Source of the DNA: an uncultured Paracoccaceae bacterium
GTDB taxonomy: Bacteria; Pseudomonadota; Alphaproteobacteria; Rhodobacterales; Rhodobacteraceae
Length of the DNA stretch: 64,000 nt
Assembly: GCA_937916485.1 (NCBI GenBank)
Contig: CALFSV010000411.1
Coordinates: 1 to 64,000, forward strand
Direction: 5' to 3'
The notes below the pieces were generated by a model. That model did no database searches and was not told where the DNA came from. It was given only the letters and a program-made list of their open reading frames with translations. Shown here piece by piece: positions 9,114 to 17,351 of this stretch (the first letter of the stretch is position 1; every line of letters begins with the position of its first letter). A program made the position numbers and the translations under genes.

Positions 9114-11630
9114 GTGCTTCGATTTGTTCTTTCTTTCTTCGGCGGCATCTTTTCGATGCTGACCCTCGGGATCGCCATGGCCGCGCTGACCTTGGGGGCC
9201 GTGTTCTATATGTATGGCCGTGATCTGCCCAGCTACGAGACCCTGTCCCAGTACACTCCCAAGACCATCAGCCGCATCTACTCGGGCGAGGGGCGCATCA
9301 TCGACGAATTCGCGACCGAACGGCGCCTGTTCACCCCGGCCGAGGAAATTCCCGACCTGGTCAAACAAGCCTTTGTCAGCGCAGAGGACCGCAATTTCTA
9401 CACCCACCCTGGTTTTGACATCCGCGGCATCGGGGCCGCCGCGATTGAGGCTGTTGCCTCGCGCGGGCAGGACCTTCGTGGCGCGTCGACGATCACCCAG
9501 CAGGTGATGAAGAATTTTCTTCTGGACGGATCCCGCACCGCTGAGCGCAAGATCAAGGAAATCATCCTTGCCGTCCGGATCGAACGGGCGATGGACAAGG
9601 AGCGTATCCTTGAGCTTTACCTAAACGAGATCTTTCTGGGCCAGAACTCCTACGGCGTCGCGGCCGCTGCCCAGACCTATTACAACAAGCCCTTGCGCGA
9701 CCTGAGCCCGGCAGAGGCCGCCTATCTGGCAGCTCTCGCACAACGTCCCGGCAACCTTCACCCGGTGCGCCAGCTTGAGGACGCCATCGACCGCCGCAAC
9801 TATGTTCTGCGCGAGATGTATGAGAACGGCTACATTGACCAGGCGACGATGGTTGCACAGCAGTCTGAAGAGCTGCGAACTGTGCAGTCGGGCGACTTTG
9901 ATAGCTTTCGGGCGGCCCTGCCGCCACGCGATTACTTTACCGATGAAATCCGCCGCCAACTTAGCGTGAACTTTGGCGAGGATGAATTCTTTGGTGGCGG
10001 CCTGTCCGTCCGGGCGACCATCGATCCTGACCTTCAGATCGAGGCCGCCCATGCCCTGCAACGCGCACTTGAGACCTATGATAGAAGCCGGGGCCAATGG
10101 CGCGGCACGGGCGAGACGTTACCGACGGATATCTTGGACGACGAAGACGCCTGGCGCGCGGCCTTGGCAGAGCTTACGGTTCCGCGAGACATTACCCTCG
10201 ACGGCCCTTGGTATCCTGCTGTTGTGATGGACATCGGCGACCGCGAACTGCGGATCGGCGTGGAAGGGGTGCAGGAAACCGAGGCAGAGCCTTTCGTGGT
10301 GCCCCGCAATGACATTGAATGGATGCGCGGCAACTTCTTTGACAACTTCGATGTCGGTGATGTCGTCCTCGTACGCCGTATGATGGACGAAAGCGATGGC
10401 AGCTTTGTCCGTTGGTCCCTTCGCCAGGTGCCCGAGGTGCAGGGCGCGTTCATGGCCATGGACGTCAACACCGGCCGGGTTCTTGCCATGCAGGGAGGCT
10501 TTTCCTACCAGCATTCGGTGTTCAACCGGGCAACACAGGCGCGGCGTCAGCCGGGCTCTGCTTTCAAACCATTCGTATATGCCGCGGCCCTCGACAGTGG
10601 CTATTCGCCGGCGACCATCGTCGTGGACGCCCCGATCGAGATTGATACACCCCAGGGCGTCTGGCGCCCTCAGAACGCGTCGAACCAATACTACGGCCCG
10701 ACGCCCTTGCGGACCGGGATCGAACAGTCGCGGAACCTGATGACCATTCGTCTGGCCCAAGAGATCGGGATGGATGTTGTCGCGGAATATGCCGAACGGT
10801 TCGGGGTTTATGATAGCCTCAACCCGGTTCTGGCCAACTCGCTTGGCAGCCAGGAGACGACGCTGTTCAAGATGGTTGCCGCCTATGCCATGTTCGCCAA
10901 TGGAGGAGAGCGGGTGGAGCCGACTTTGGTGGATCGGGTGCAGGATCGGTTCGGCAACACTGTCTACCGCCACGACCAAAGCATTTGCCCCGATTGTTTT
11001 AACGCCAGCCTGCCCCAAGGTCAGGCCCCCGGTATCCAGACCAACCGCGACCGCATCATGAACGCCGTGACGGCCTACCAGTTGACTTCGATGCTGGAAG
11101 GGGTTGTTCAAAGGGGGACGGCAGCAAGTGCCGTCAATCTGCCCGTGCCGGTCGCGGGCAAGACCGGGACGACCAACGACGCAAAAGACGTCTGGTTCGT
11201 TGGCTTTTCCAGCTCGATCGCTGCAGGCTGCTACATCGGCTATGACACGCCGCGCAACATGCCCGGTGCATCTGGCGGTGGGGTTTGTGCGCCGGTTTTC
11301 CAGGCCTTCATGGAGGCTGCTGTTGAGGAATATGGTGGCACGGCGTTCCATATCCCCGACCAATGCCGCTTTATCAAGATCGACCGATTTACCGGGGCGC
11401 GGTTGCCTGACGAGGCGAGCGGCGACCACGTGGTGGCCGAATGCTTCCGCGATGGAGAGCAGCCGGTCTTTGGCATAATGTTCGACGGTGGTTTTGGCAT
11501 GTCGACAGACCTTCCACTTTTTGACGAGGTTCGGGGCCGCGTCCAGACGGCGCCGACCGCATCGGGTGGAACGGCCCAGATTGGGCCACGCGCCACCTTT
11601 GGAACCCTGTCCTCCGGCGGGCTGTACTGA
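9114..11630 (+). CDS. mrcA: Class A penicillin-binding protein 1A
   Basis: Bifunctional peptidoglycan synthase of 838 residues, anchored by one N-terminal membrane helix (about 9-33). The glycosyltransferase domain (about 55-235) carries the catalytic Glu91 in SAEDRNFYTHPG and the GASTITQQ motif. An OB-like insert follows, then the transpeptidase domain with the SxxK serine Ser482 (GSAFKP), SRN at 539-541 and KTG at 683-685. It polymerises glycan strands and cross-links peptides in the periplasm. The start is GTG. It has its own sigma-70-like promoter. Length and domain order are those expected for PBP1A. Confidence 0.95.
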   Translation: MLRFVLSFFGGIFSMLTLGIAMAALTLGAVFYMYGRDLPSYETLSQYTPKTISRIYSGEGRIIDEFATERRLFTPAEEIPDLVKQAFVSAEDRNFYTHPGFDIRGIGAAAIEAVASRGQDLRGASTITQQVMKNFLLDGSRTAERKIKEIILAVRIERAMDKERILELYLNEIFLGQNSYGVAAAAQTYYNKPLRDLSPAEAAYLAALAQRPGNLHPVRQLEDAIDRRNYVLREMYENGYIDQATMVAQQSEELRTVQSGDFDSFRAALPPRDYFTDEIRRQLSVNFGEDEFFGGGLSVRATIDPDLQIEAAHALQRALETYDRSRGQWRGTGETLPTDILDDEDAWRAALAELTVPRDITLDGPWYPAVVMDIGDRELRIGVEGVQETEAEPFVVPRNDIEWMRGNFFDNFDVGDVVLVRRMMDESDGSFVRWSLRQVPEVQGAFMAMDVNTGRVLAMQGGFSYQHSVFNRATQARRQPGSAFKPFVYAAALDSGYSPATIVVDAPIEIDTPQGVWRPQNASNQYYGPTPLRTGIEQSRNLMTIRLAQEIGMDVVAEYAERFGVYDSLNPVLANSLGSQETTLFKMVAAYAMFANGGERVEPTLVDRVQDRFGNTVYRHDQSICPDCFNASLPQGQAPGIQTNRDRIMNAVTAYQLTSMLEGVVQRGTAASAVNLPVPVAGKTGTTNDAKDVWFVGFSSSIAAGCYIGYDTPRNMPGASGGGVCAPVFQAFMEAAVEEYGGTAFHIPDQCRFIKIDRFTGARLPDEASGDHVVAECFRDGEQPVFGIMFDGGFGMSTDLPLFDEVRGRVQTAPTASGGTAQIGPRATFGTLSSGGLY

Positions 11631-11740
11631 TCTGAGGCAAGGCCGGGCAGGGTGTCAAGTGTGGTGCCATGCCCGCCGCGCCTTGCCGAGACAGTCCCTG
11701 CACGGTAGACCAAGCACCAACCAATCAAAGAGCCTGACCC

Positions 11741-12868
11741 ATGCGCGCTGAGACGCAATCAACTATCGCCGCCATCGAAAAGTCACTGAAGCTTCTGGCC
11801 CAACGGCTGGACTGGGAGACGGCCAAACACCGGCTTGAGGAATTCGACGCCCGCGTCGAAGATCCCAGCCTTTGGGATGACCCCGCCGCCGCTCAAAAGC
11901 TTATGCGCGACCGGCAAATGCTGGTCGATGCCATCGGCAGTTACGAAAGTCTCAGCCGCGATCTGAACGACAACGTCGAGCTTATCGAACTGGGTGAGAT
12001 GGAAGATGATGCCGACATCATCACCGAGGCCGAAACTGCCCTGAAAGCGCTGCGCGAAAAGGCCGCCCAGAAAGAGATCGAGGCCCTGCTGGATGGTGAG
12101 GCCGATGGCAACGACACCTTCCTTGAGATCAACTCGGGCGCGGGCGGCACGGAAAGCTGCGACTGGGCGTCGATGCTGGCCCGGATGTATGTCCGCTGGG
12201 CGGAAAAGCACGGTTATACCGTTGAACTGCAATCCGAAAGCGCGGGCGAAGAGGCGGGGATCAAGTCCGCCGCCTACAAGATCAGCGGGCCCAATGCCTA
12301 TGGCTGGCTGAAATCAGAAAGCGGTGTTCACCGGCTTGTCCGCATTTCGCCTTATGACAGCGCTGCACGGCGGCATACCTCGTTCAGCTCTGTCTGGGTC
12401 TATCCCGTGGTCGACGACAATATCGAGATCGAGGTGGCCCCAAACGACATCCGCATCGACACCTACCGGTCATCGGGGGCGGGCGGCCAGCACGTCAACA
12501 CCACTGACTCTGCCGTGCGGATCACCCACATGCCGACCGGGATCGTGGTGACCAGCTCGGAAAAGTCGCAGCACCAGAACCGCGAGATTGCCATGAAGGC
12601 GCTTAAATCGCGGCTCTACCAGATGGAGCTTGACCGCCGCAACGCCGCCATCAATGAGGCCCATGAGGCCAAAGGGGATGCCGGCTGGGGCAATCAGATC
12701 CGGTCTTACGTCCTGCAGCCCTACCAGATGGTCAAGGACCTGCGCACCTCTTACGAGACATCTGACACGCAAGGTGTGCTCGACGGTGATCTGGACGGCT
12801 TTATGGCGGCGACCCTGGCGCTTCAGGTGTCCGGCAAAAGCCGGGCCGAGGCGATGTCCGAAGACTGA
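11741..12868 (+). CDS. prfB: Peptide chain release factor 2
   Basis: Recognises UGA and UAA stop codons and triggers hydrolysis of peptidyl-tRNA on the ribosome. The 375-residue protein has the coiled N-terminal domain, the GGQ catalytic loop at 248-250 (SGAGGQHVN), and the codon-recognition tripeptide at 203-205. That tripeptide reads SPY rather than the SPF of Escherichia coli RF2, followed by the usual RRHTSF. The gene is one uninterrupted frame, so the programmed +1 frameshift of many bacterial prfB genes is absent. Confidence 0.95.
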   Translation: MRAETQSTIAAIEKSLKLLAQRLDWETAKHRLEEFDARVEDPSLWDDPAAAQKLMRDRQMLVDAIGSYESLSRDLNDNVELIELGEMEDDADIITEAETALKALREKAAQKEIEALLDGEADGNDTFLEINSGAGGTESCDWASMLARMYVRWAEKHGYTVELQSESAGEEAGIKSAAYKISGPNAYGWLKSESGVHRLVRISPYDSAARRHTSFSSVWVYPVVDDNIEIEVAPNDIRIDTYRSSGAGGQHVNTTDSAVRITHMPTGIVVTSSEKSQHQNREIAMKALKSRLYQMELDRRNAAINEAHEAKGDAGWGNQIRSYVLQPYQMVKDLRTSYETSDTQGVLDGDLDGFMAATLALQVSGKSRAEAMSED

Positions 12869-12937
12869 TCGACCTGCTTGGTGGCTTGACAGACCCACCC
12901 TGTTTGGCGCGAAACTGGCGTCACAGGGAGAAGTCCC

Positions 12938-13720
12938 ATGACCCAGATCGACACCCATAAGGCTGCGTCGCCCTTGCCCGAGATTGGCAAGGTCACGTTG
13001 TACGAGCTTTGGTTGTGCCTGAAGGCCGGTTTTTACGACTTTCGCAGCGCCCCGGCCTTTGGCCTGTTCTTCAGCGCGGTCTATGTGCTGGGCGGCTTCT
13101 TCATGGTCTGGCTTGGGGCAGGCACGGTCACCTGGACCCTTGCGGTGTCGCTGGGCTTTCCCCTGGCCGCACCGTTTGCTGCAGTCGGCCTTTATGAGGT
13201 CAGCCGCAGGCTAGAGGATGGCGAGCCGCTGAAATGGTCCGCCGTTCTGGGCGTCGTCTGGGCGGAGCGATCCCGACAGATCCCCTGGGCGGGGGCGATC
13301 ATCGTGATCTACTTCCTGTTTTGGACCTTTCTTGCCCATATGATCTTTGCCCTGTTCATGGGGCTTGGCCCGATGACAAATGTGTCCGATCCTTGGTCGC
13401 TCTTCCGCTCGACCGAAGGGGTGCGCATGGTGGCGGTAGAACTTGCCGTCGGCGGGGTTCTGGCCTTTCTGCTGTTCTCGATGACGGTGGTCAGCCTGCC
13501 CTTGATGCTTGAAAAAGAGATCGACTTTGTCACTGCGATGGCGCTGAGCGTGCGGATGGTCAACGCCAACCTGCCGGTCATGGTGATCTGGGCAGGGCTG
13601 ATCGCGGTACTGACACTGCTCGCTATGCTGCCGTGGTTTCTGGGCCTCGTCATTGTGCTGCCAGTGCTGGGTCATGCGACGTGGCATCTGTACCGCCGGG
13701 CGCTTTATGATCCTAGATAG
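12938..13720 (+). CDS. DUF2189 multi-pass membrane protein
   Basis: A 260-residue integral membrane protein of the DUF2189 family, which has no established function. About six hydrophobic segments are visible (roughly 45-65, 68-90, 112-135, 162-185, 205-230 and 228-250), separated by short charged loops such as SRRLEDGEP and LEKEIDFVTAM. A Shine-Dalgarno-like GGGAGAAG precedes the ATG. It lies 70 bases after prfB and is convergent with the bactofilin gene. Family assignment is confident; function is unknown. Confidence 0.82.
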   Translation: MTQIDTHKAASPLPEIGKVTLYELWLCLKAGFYDFRSAPAFGLFFSAVYVLGGFFMVWLGAGTVTWTLAVSLGFPLAAPFAAVGLYEVSRRLEDGEPLKWSAVLGVVWAERSRQIPWAGAIIVIYFLFWTFLAHMIFALFMGLGPMTNVSDPWSLFRSTEGVRMVAVELAVGGVLAFLLFSMTVVSLPLMLEKEIDFVTAMALSVRMVNANLPVMVIWAGLIAVLTLLAMLPWFLGLVIVLPVLGHATWHLYRRALYDPR

Positions 13721-13782
13721 GACCAGATAGGGCCAGATAGCTGGTTACAGATCGATCCTGGCAAAATTGGCATCGCAAACGA

Positions 13783-13815
13783 AAACGGGCGCGGCCCTGT
13801 CAGCTACGCCCGTTT
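13783..13815. terminator. Bidirectional hairpin between convergent genes
   Basis: A perfect 9-bp stem (AAACGGGCG/CGCCCGTTT) pairs 13783-13791 with 13807-13815. The A/T ends give a short T tract in either orientation, which suits a shared terminator for the DUF2189 and bactofilin genes. Confidence 0.65.
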
Positions 13816-13840
13816 GAATGACGTCGGACAGTTGCCGGAA

Positions 13841-14344
13841 TTAAGAGCCGGCAGCCTCGGATGCACTTGGCTTCGGCAGGGTCTTCTGGGCACCACCGCT
13901 GCTGAGCGGGTCGTCCTGACGCTGAACCGAACCTTCGAAATGGGCGCCGGATTCGATTGCGATCGTCTTATGGATGATGTCGCCTTCGACGCGTGCGGTC
14001 GAGGTCAGGCGGACTTTCAGGCCACGCACGCGGCCAATGATGCGGCCGTTGATCACGACATCGTCTGCAACCAGTTCACCTTTGACAGTGGCACCTTCGC
14101 CGACGGTCAGAAGATGGGCGCGAATGTCGCCTTCGACCTGACCTTCGATCTGAATATCGCCGGTTGTCTTGAGGTTGCCCTTGATGTGCAGGTCAGACGA
14201 CAGAACCGATGCAGGCGGCTTGGCCTTTGGCGCGGCAGGACGGTAATCCTGAGTCGTTGCTGGTGTGCTGCTGGCCGAGGGGGCAGAGGCTGCGGGGTCA
14301 CCGGCCCTTGGGCCTGGCTCGTTGATTTTGCTCTTAGAAAACAT
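13841..14344 (-). CDS. Bactofilin (polymer-forming cytoskeletal protein)
   Basis: Bactofilins self-assemble without nucleotide into filaments that localise cell-wall enzymes. The 167-residue protein has a disordered Pro/Ala/Ser-rich N-terminus (about 1-45), a right-handed beta-helix core with repeating GD/GEI-type turns (about 48-142), and a short flexible tail. Its start lies within the last codons of the M23 peptidase gene (11-base overlap), so they form an operon. Bactofilin and M23 peptidase pairs are known from curved and stalked bacteria, where the filament directs the peptidase. Confidence 0.92.
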   Translation of the reverse strand: MFSKSKINEPGPRAGDPAASAPSASSTPATTQDYRPAAPKAKPPASVLSSDLHIKGNLKTTGDIQIEGQVEGDIRAHLLTVGEGATVKGELVADDVVINGRIIGRVRGLKVRLTSTARVEGDIIHKTIAIESGAHFEGSVQRQDDPLSSGGAQKTLPKPSASEAAGS

Positions 14345-15653
14345 CTCTTCCAGCTCTTATATAGATCATGGGGTTCACAGCTTGACCGCCGACGCGGACC
14401 TCGTAGTGAAGGTGCGGGCCGGTAGACCGTCCAGAGTTCCCCATATCACCGATCCGCTCGCCGCGCGAGACCCTTTGACCAACCGTGACCCGTATGGCGT
14501 TCAAATGCGCGTATCGCGTTTCGATCCCGAACTCATGCTGGATCTTGATCAAGCGGCCATAGCCTGATGACCAGCCCGCCTCGGTCACGACACCGTCCGC
14601 AGTGGCATAGACAGGGGTGCCGATGGGCGCGGCAAAGTCAGTTCCCGCGTGCATCCGGCCCCAGCGCTGGCCGAATCCCGATGTAAATCGGAAATCCGAG
14701 CGGACCGGAATATCGAATGGCGCGCGTTCGGCAGCGATTCGGTAAAGGTTGATCCGGTCCATGGCATCGAGGATCGAATTGGCCCGCAAAGAATCCGGGT
14801 CCGGCTCTCCGCCCATCGTGGAGAAGGAGAGGGGCGTCAGCGGGCCGCCCATCCCGGAATAACCGCGGCGCACCTGATTAAGCAGGTTTTCGGGGTCCAT
14901 CCCTGCGGCGCGAAACATGTTGTCGAGCGGCTCTACCGAGACCAGCATCGCCTCTTCGAGCTTGCGGAAAATGGCGTCGTTGCGGTCCGCCATAAGACGG
15001 ATCTCCAACTCGAGGTCCTCAGCACGGTCGAGGGCATATTGGGCGTCAGCCGCAATCAGGTCACGCTGGTCAGCCGTATCGGCCAGAGCATCCGACAGCA
15101 CGTCGACGGTCCCAACAAGGTCCTGTGTCAACACGCCACCGGCCACTCCGTCTGACCCATCGTTCAGGCTGGCCTCAAGCGCAAGGTACTGATCCCGGGC
15201 GGCTTCCCGTTCAACCATGGTCCGGCGGAGCGTGGCCTGCACGACCTCGAGCCCCGTCTCAAGCTCGCGGCGGCGGTCCTCGGAGGCCAGAAGCTCGGTC
15301 TGCATCACGGAAATCTGCTCGAGCGCAGAGCTGAAGCGGTTCTGCGCGGCTGCGGCCTCGGCAGCACGCATGTCACGCTCGGACGACAGGGCGTTCAGCC
15401 GCTCTTCGTAGACCATCTTGTCGCGTTGGGCCTGCGCACGGAAGTTACCGGCGCCGATGGAGTCCATCAAAAGGATCGCCGTGGCGATGATCGTCCAACC
15501 AACGATGACGGTGCTGCCCGACCATATCAAAAGCTGGGTTCCGGACTTTAGCCGGATAAAGCGTGTTTCGGTTTCCGATCTCAGGAACAGGCGCTTTTCA
15601 GGAAAGCGCCGCTCCAGCATGTCGTGCACGTATTTAGCTGCCCGCGATCTCAC
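14334..15653 (-). CDS. M23 (LytM) peptidoglycan peptidase with DUF5930-like N-terminus
   Basis: Membrane-anchored endopeptidase that cuts peptide cross-links in peptidoglycan. The N-terminal region (about 1-35 cytoplasmic, membrane helix about 43-65, then a long coiled coil to about 220) resembles the DUF5930 region of Rhodobacteraceae M23 proteins. The C-terminal M23 domain has the zinc ligands in HAGTDFAAP and GPHLHYEV near the end. I place the start at GTG 15653 (439 residues), because the conserved part begins there; the frame stays open upstream to a TTG at 15740. It precedes and overlaps the bactofilin gene. Confidence 0.88.
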   Translation of the reverse strand: MRSRAAKYVHDMLERRFPEKRLFLRSETETRFIRLKSGTQLLIWSGSTVIVGWTIIATAILLMDSIGAGNFRAQAQRDKMVYEERLNALSSERDMRAAEAAAAQNRFSSALEQISVMQTELLASEDRRRELETGLEVVQATLRRTMVEREAARDQYLALEASLNDGSDGVAGGVLTQDLVGTVDVLSDALADTADQRDLIAADAQYALDRAEDLELEIRLMADRNDAIFRKLEEAMLVSVEPLDNMFRAAGMDPENLLNQVRRGYSGMGGPLTPLSFSTMGGEPDPDSLRANSILDAMDRINLYRIAAERAPFDIPVRSDFRFTSGFGQRWGRMHAGTDFAAPIGTPVYATADGVVTEAGWSSGYGRLIKIQHEFGIETRYAHLNAIRVTVGQRVSRGERIGDMGNSGRSTGPHLHYEVRVGGQAVNPMIYIRAGRDVF

Positions 15654-15809
15654 TGGCGATGACCCATTGTTGTCCCCCTTGGTATGGTCAGGTCTCGCGT
15701 CCCGCCTGGCCACTGGAAGGGGATACAAAGACACTGGCAAACACGCAACAATTCATCGCAAATACCAGATAAATCAGAGATTTTCCAGCCAAAATCGGCA
15801 AGATCCCGC

Positions 15810-16673
15810 CTAGTTCCCCGCAGATCCGCCGACTGAAACAGGCAGCGGGTCCCAGCCGGCCGCTTCGGCATCCTCTGAAAGGGGCCAATAGAAATCCGGG
15901 GCAAGACCGGCCTCGGCCCGCTTTTCCTCGTTGAACGGCGGCTTCAGAGGGGCGTGAAAATAGCGCCGGACAAGCCTGTGAAATGTCTCGGTCGGATCAA
16001 GATTTTCGCGCCCACAAAGGAAGTTGAACCATTTTGAGCCATAGGCGACATGATGCACTTCTTCGGCATAAATCGTCTTGAGAGCCGCGACTGCCTGCGT
16101 CTCGTCATGCTTTTCGAAGATCGCGATCATGCCGGGGGTGACATCAAGGCCCCGGGCCTCGAGTACCATTGGCACGACGGCAAGGCGGGCAAGGATGTCG
16201 CCGGTCGTGTCCTCTGCCGCCCGCCACATGCCTGCATGGGCGGGCAATGCGCCATAATGGCTGCCAAGCGCCTCAAGGCAGTCGCACATCAGGTTGAAAT
16301 GCTTGGACTCTTCGTCTGCCGCCTTGACCCAGTCGTCGTAGTAGCCAATGGGAAAGGGGATGTGAACGAACCGGGCGATGATGTCCCAGTGTAGGTCGAC
16401 GGCATTCAATTCGATATGGGCCACGGCATGCAGAAGGGCGATGCGGCCTGCTGGGCTGCCCGGTTTGCGCTTTGGCATGTCGCGGGGGGCCAGAAGGTCA
16501 GGCGATGTGGGGCGCGCAGGTTTGTCGGGGGGCGATGCCGTCCCGATGGCAATCGGCGTGCCGGCCAGCCGTGCCTCGCGCCAGCGGGCGGCATGCGCCC
16601 GCGACAGGGCGGTCTTGGTCCTGCCATCCGCCGTGCAGAGCACTTCGGTCGCCATTTGGGTAAGGGTCTGCAT
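15810..16673 (-). CDS. DUF455 ferritin-like protein
   Basis: A 287-residue member of the DUF455 family, which has a ferritin-like four-helix fold. Candidate metal-binding residues are in HIELNAVDLHWD (about 86-97), ADEESKHF (about 119-126) and AEEVHHVAYG (about 208-217), arranged as in di-iron carboxylate proteins. No reaction is established for the family. The spacer upstream holds two REP-like hairpins. The fold assignment is reasonable; the role is unknown. Confidence 0.82.
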   Translation of the reverse strand: MQTLTQMATEVLCTADGRTKTALSRAHAARWREARLAGTPIAIGTASPPDKPARPTSPDLLAPRDMPKRKPGSPAGRIALLHAVAHIELNAVDLHWDIIARFVHIPFPIGYYDDWVKAADEESKHFNLMCDCLEALGSHYGALPAHAGMWRAAEDTTGDILARLAVVPMVLEARGLDVTPGMIAIFEKHDETQAVAALKTIYAEEVHHVAYGSKWFNFLCGRENLDPTETFHRLVRRYFHAPLKPPFNEEKRAEAGLAPDFYWPLSEDAEAAGWDPLPVSVGGSAGN

Positions 16674-16685
16674 GAAACTGTCCGG

Positions 16686-16770
16686 ATGGTGGGTCTGGAC
16701 CCACCTTACCGGGCGGGCAGGGTCAGGGCAAACCGGGGTGCAGATGGGTTGGGACCCATCTTACCCGGCC
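16686..16770. repeat. Tandem REP-like hairpins
   Basis: Two related palindromes stand about 40 bases apart: 16688-16695 with 16698-16705 (8 bp, GGTGGGTC/GACCCACC) and 16743-16749 with 16754-16760 (7 bp, GATGGGT/ACCCATC). Each is followed by a similar CTTACC-GGC tail, so they are copies of one element in the same orientation. They sit between the peroxiredoxin and DUF455 genes, both on the minus strand, and may stabilise or terminate transcripts. Confidence 0.65.
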
Positions 16771-16784
16771 CGTCCCGCGCATGG

Positions 16785-17258
16785 TCAGAGCGCCTTGACC
16801 GCCTCAAGCACGGCTTCGGCATGGCCAGGCACTTTGACCTTGCGCCAGACTTGCGCGATCTTGCCGTCCGGACCGATCAGAAAGGTCGCCCGCTCGATCC
16901 CGAAGTAGGTCTTGCCGTACATGCTTTTTTCGACCCAGACGCCATACCGTTCGCAGACATCGCCTTCTTCATCTGACAAGAGGGCGATCTTGAGCCCGTA
17001 TTTGTCGCGGAACTTGTCGTGCTTTTTTACCGGGTCTTTTGAAACACCAAGGATCGTCGCCCCGGCACTGGCAAAATCCTCGACCATGTCGGTGAACGAC
17101 TGGGCTTCTTTGGTGCAGCCGGGGGTGTCGTCCTTGGGGTAGAAGTAAAGGACCACCGACTTGCCGGCCAGATCGGACAATGACACGGTGTCGCCCCCAT
17201 CGCGGGGCAGGCTGACGGAGGGGGCGGTGTCGCCGGGCTGGAGGGTCGCAGAGGTCAT
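16785..17258 (-). CDS. bcp: Peroxiredoxin of the PrxQ/BCP family
   Basis: Thiol peroxidase of 157 residues that reduces hydrogen peroxide and organic peroxides in the cytoplasm. The peroxidatic Cys48 lies in the PKDDTPGCTKEA motif. The nearby resolving cysteine found five residues later in typical BCP proteins is absent: the segment reads CTKEAQSF. The only other cysteine is Cys102. The enzyme is therefore either a 1-Cys type or resolves through Cys102 or a partner thiol. The ATG at 17258 follows a GGAAC sequence; it is divergent from the AsmA-like gene. Confidence 0.93.
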   Translation of the reverse strand: MTSATLQPGDTAPSVSLPRDGGDTVSLSDLAGKSVVLYFYPKDDTPGCTKEAQSFTDMVEDFASAGATILGVSKDPVKKHDKFRDKYGLKIALLSDEEGDVCERYGVWVEKSMYGKTYFGIERATFLIGPDGKIAQVWRKVKVPGHAEAVLEAVKAL

Positions 17259-17351
17259 GGGGATGTTCCTTTGGTGCTGTGCCGGTATGAGGTTTCGTTC
17301 TAGGCTGGTTTTGGCAGGAATAAAGGGCCGGGAGCCGATATTCGACAGAAG

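Noticed and set aside
14540..14560. TTGATCAAG resembling an FNR site
   Set aside because: It lacks the four-base spacer and lies inside the M23 coding region.
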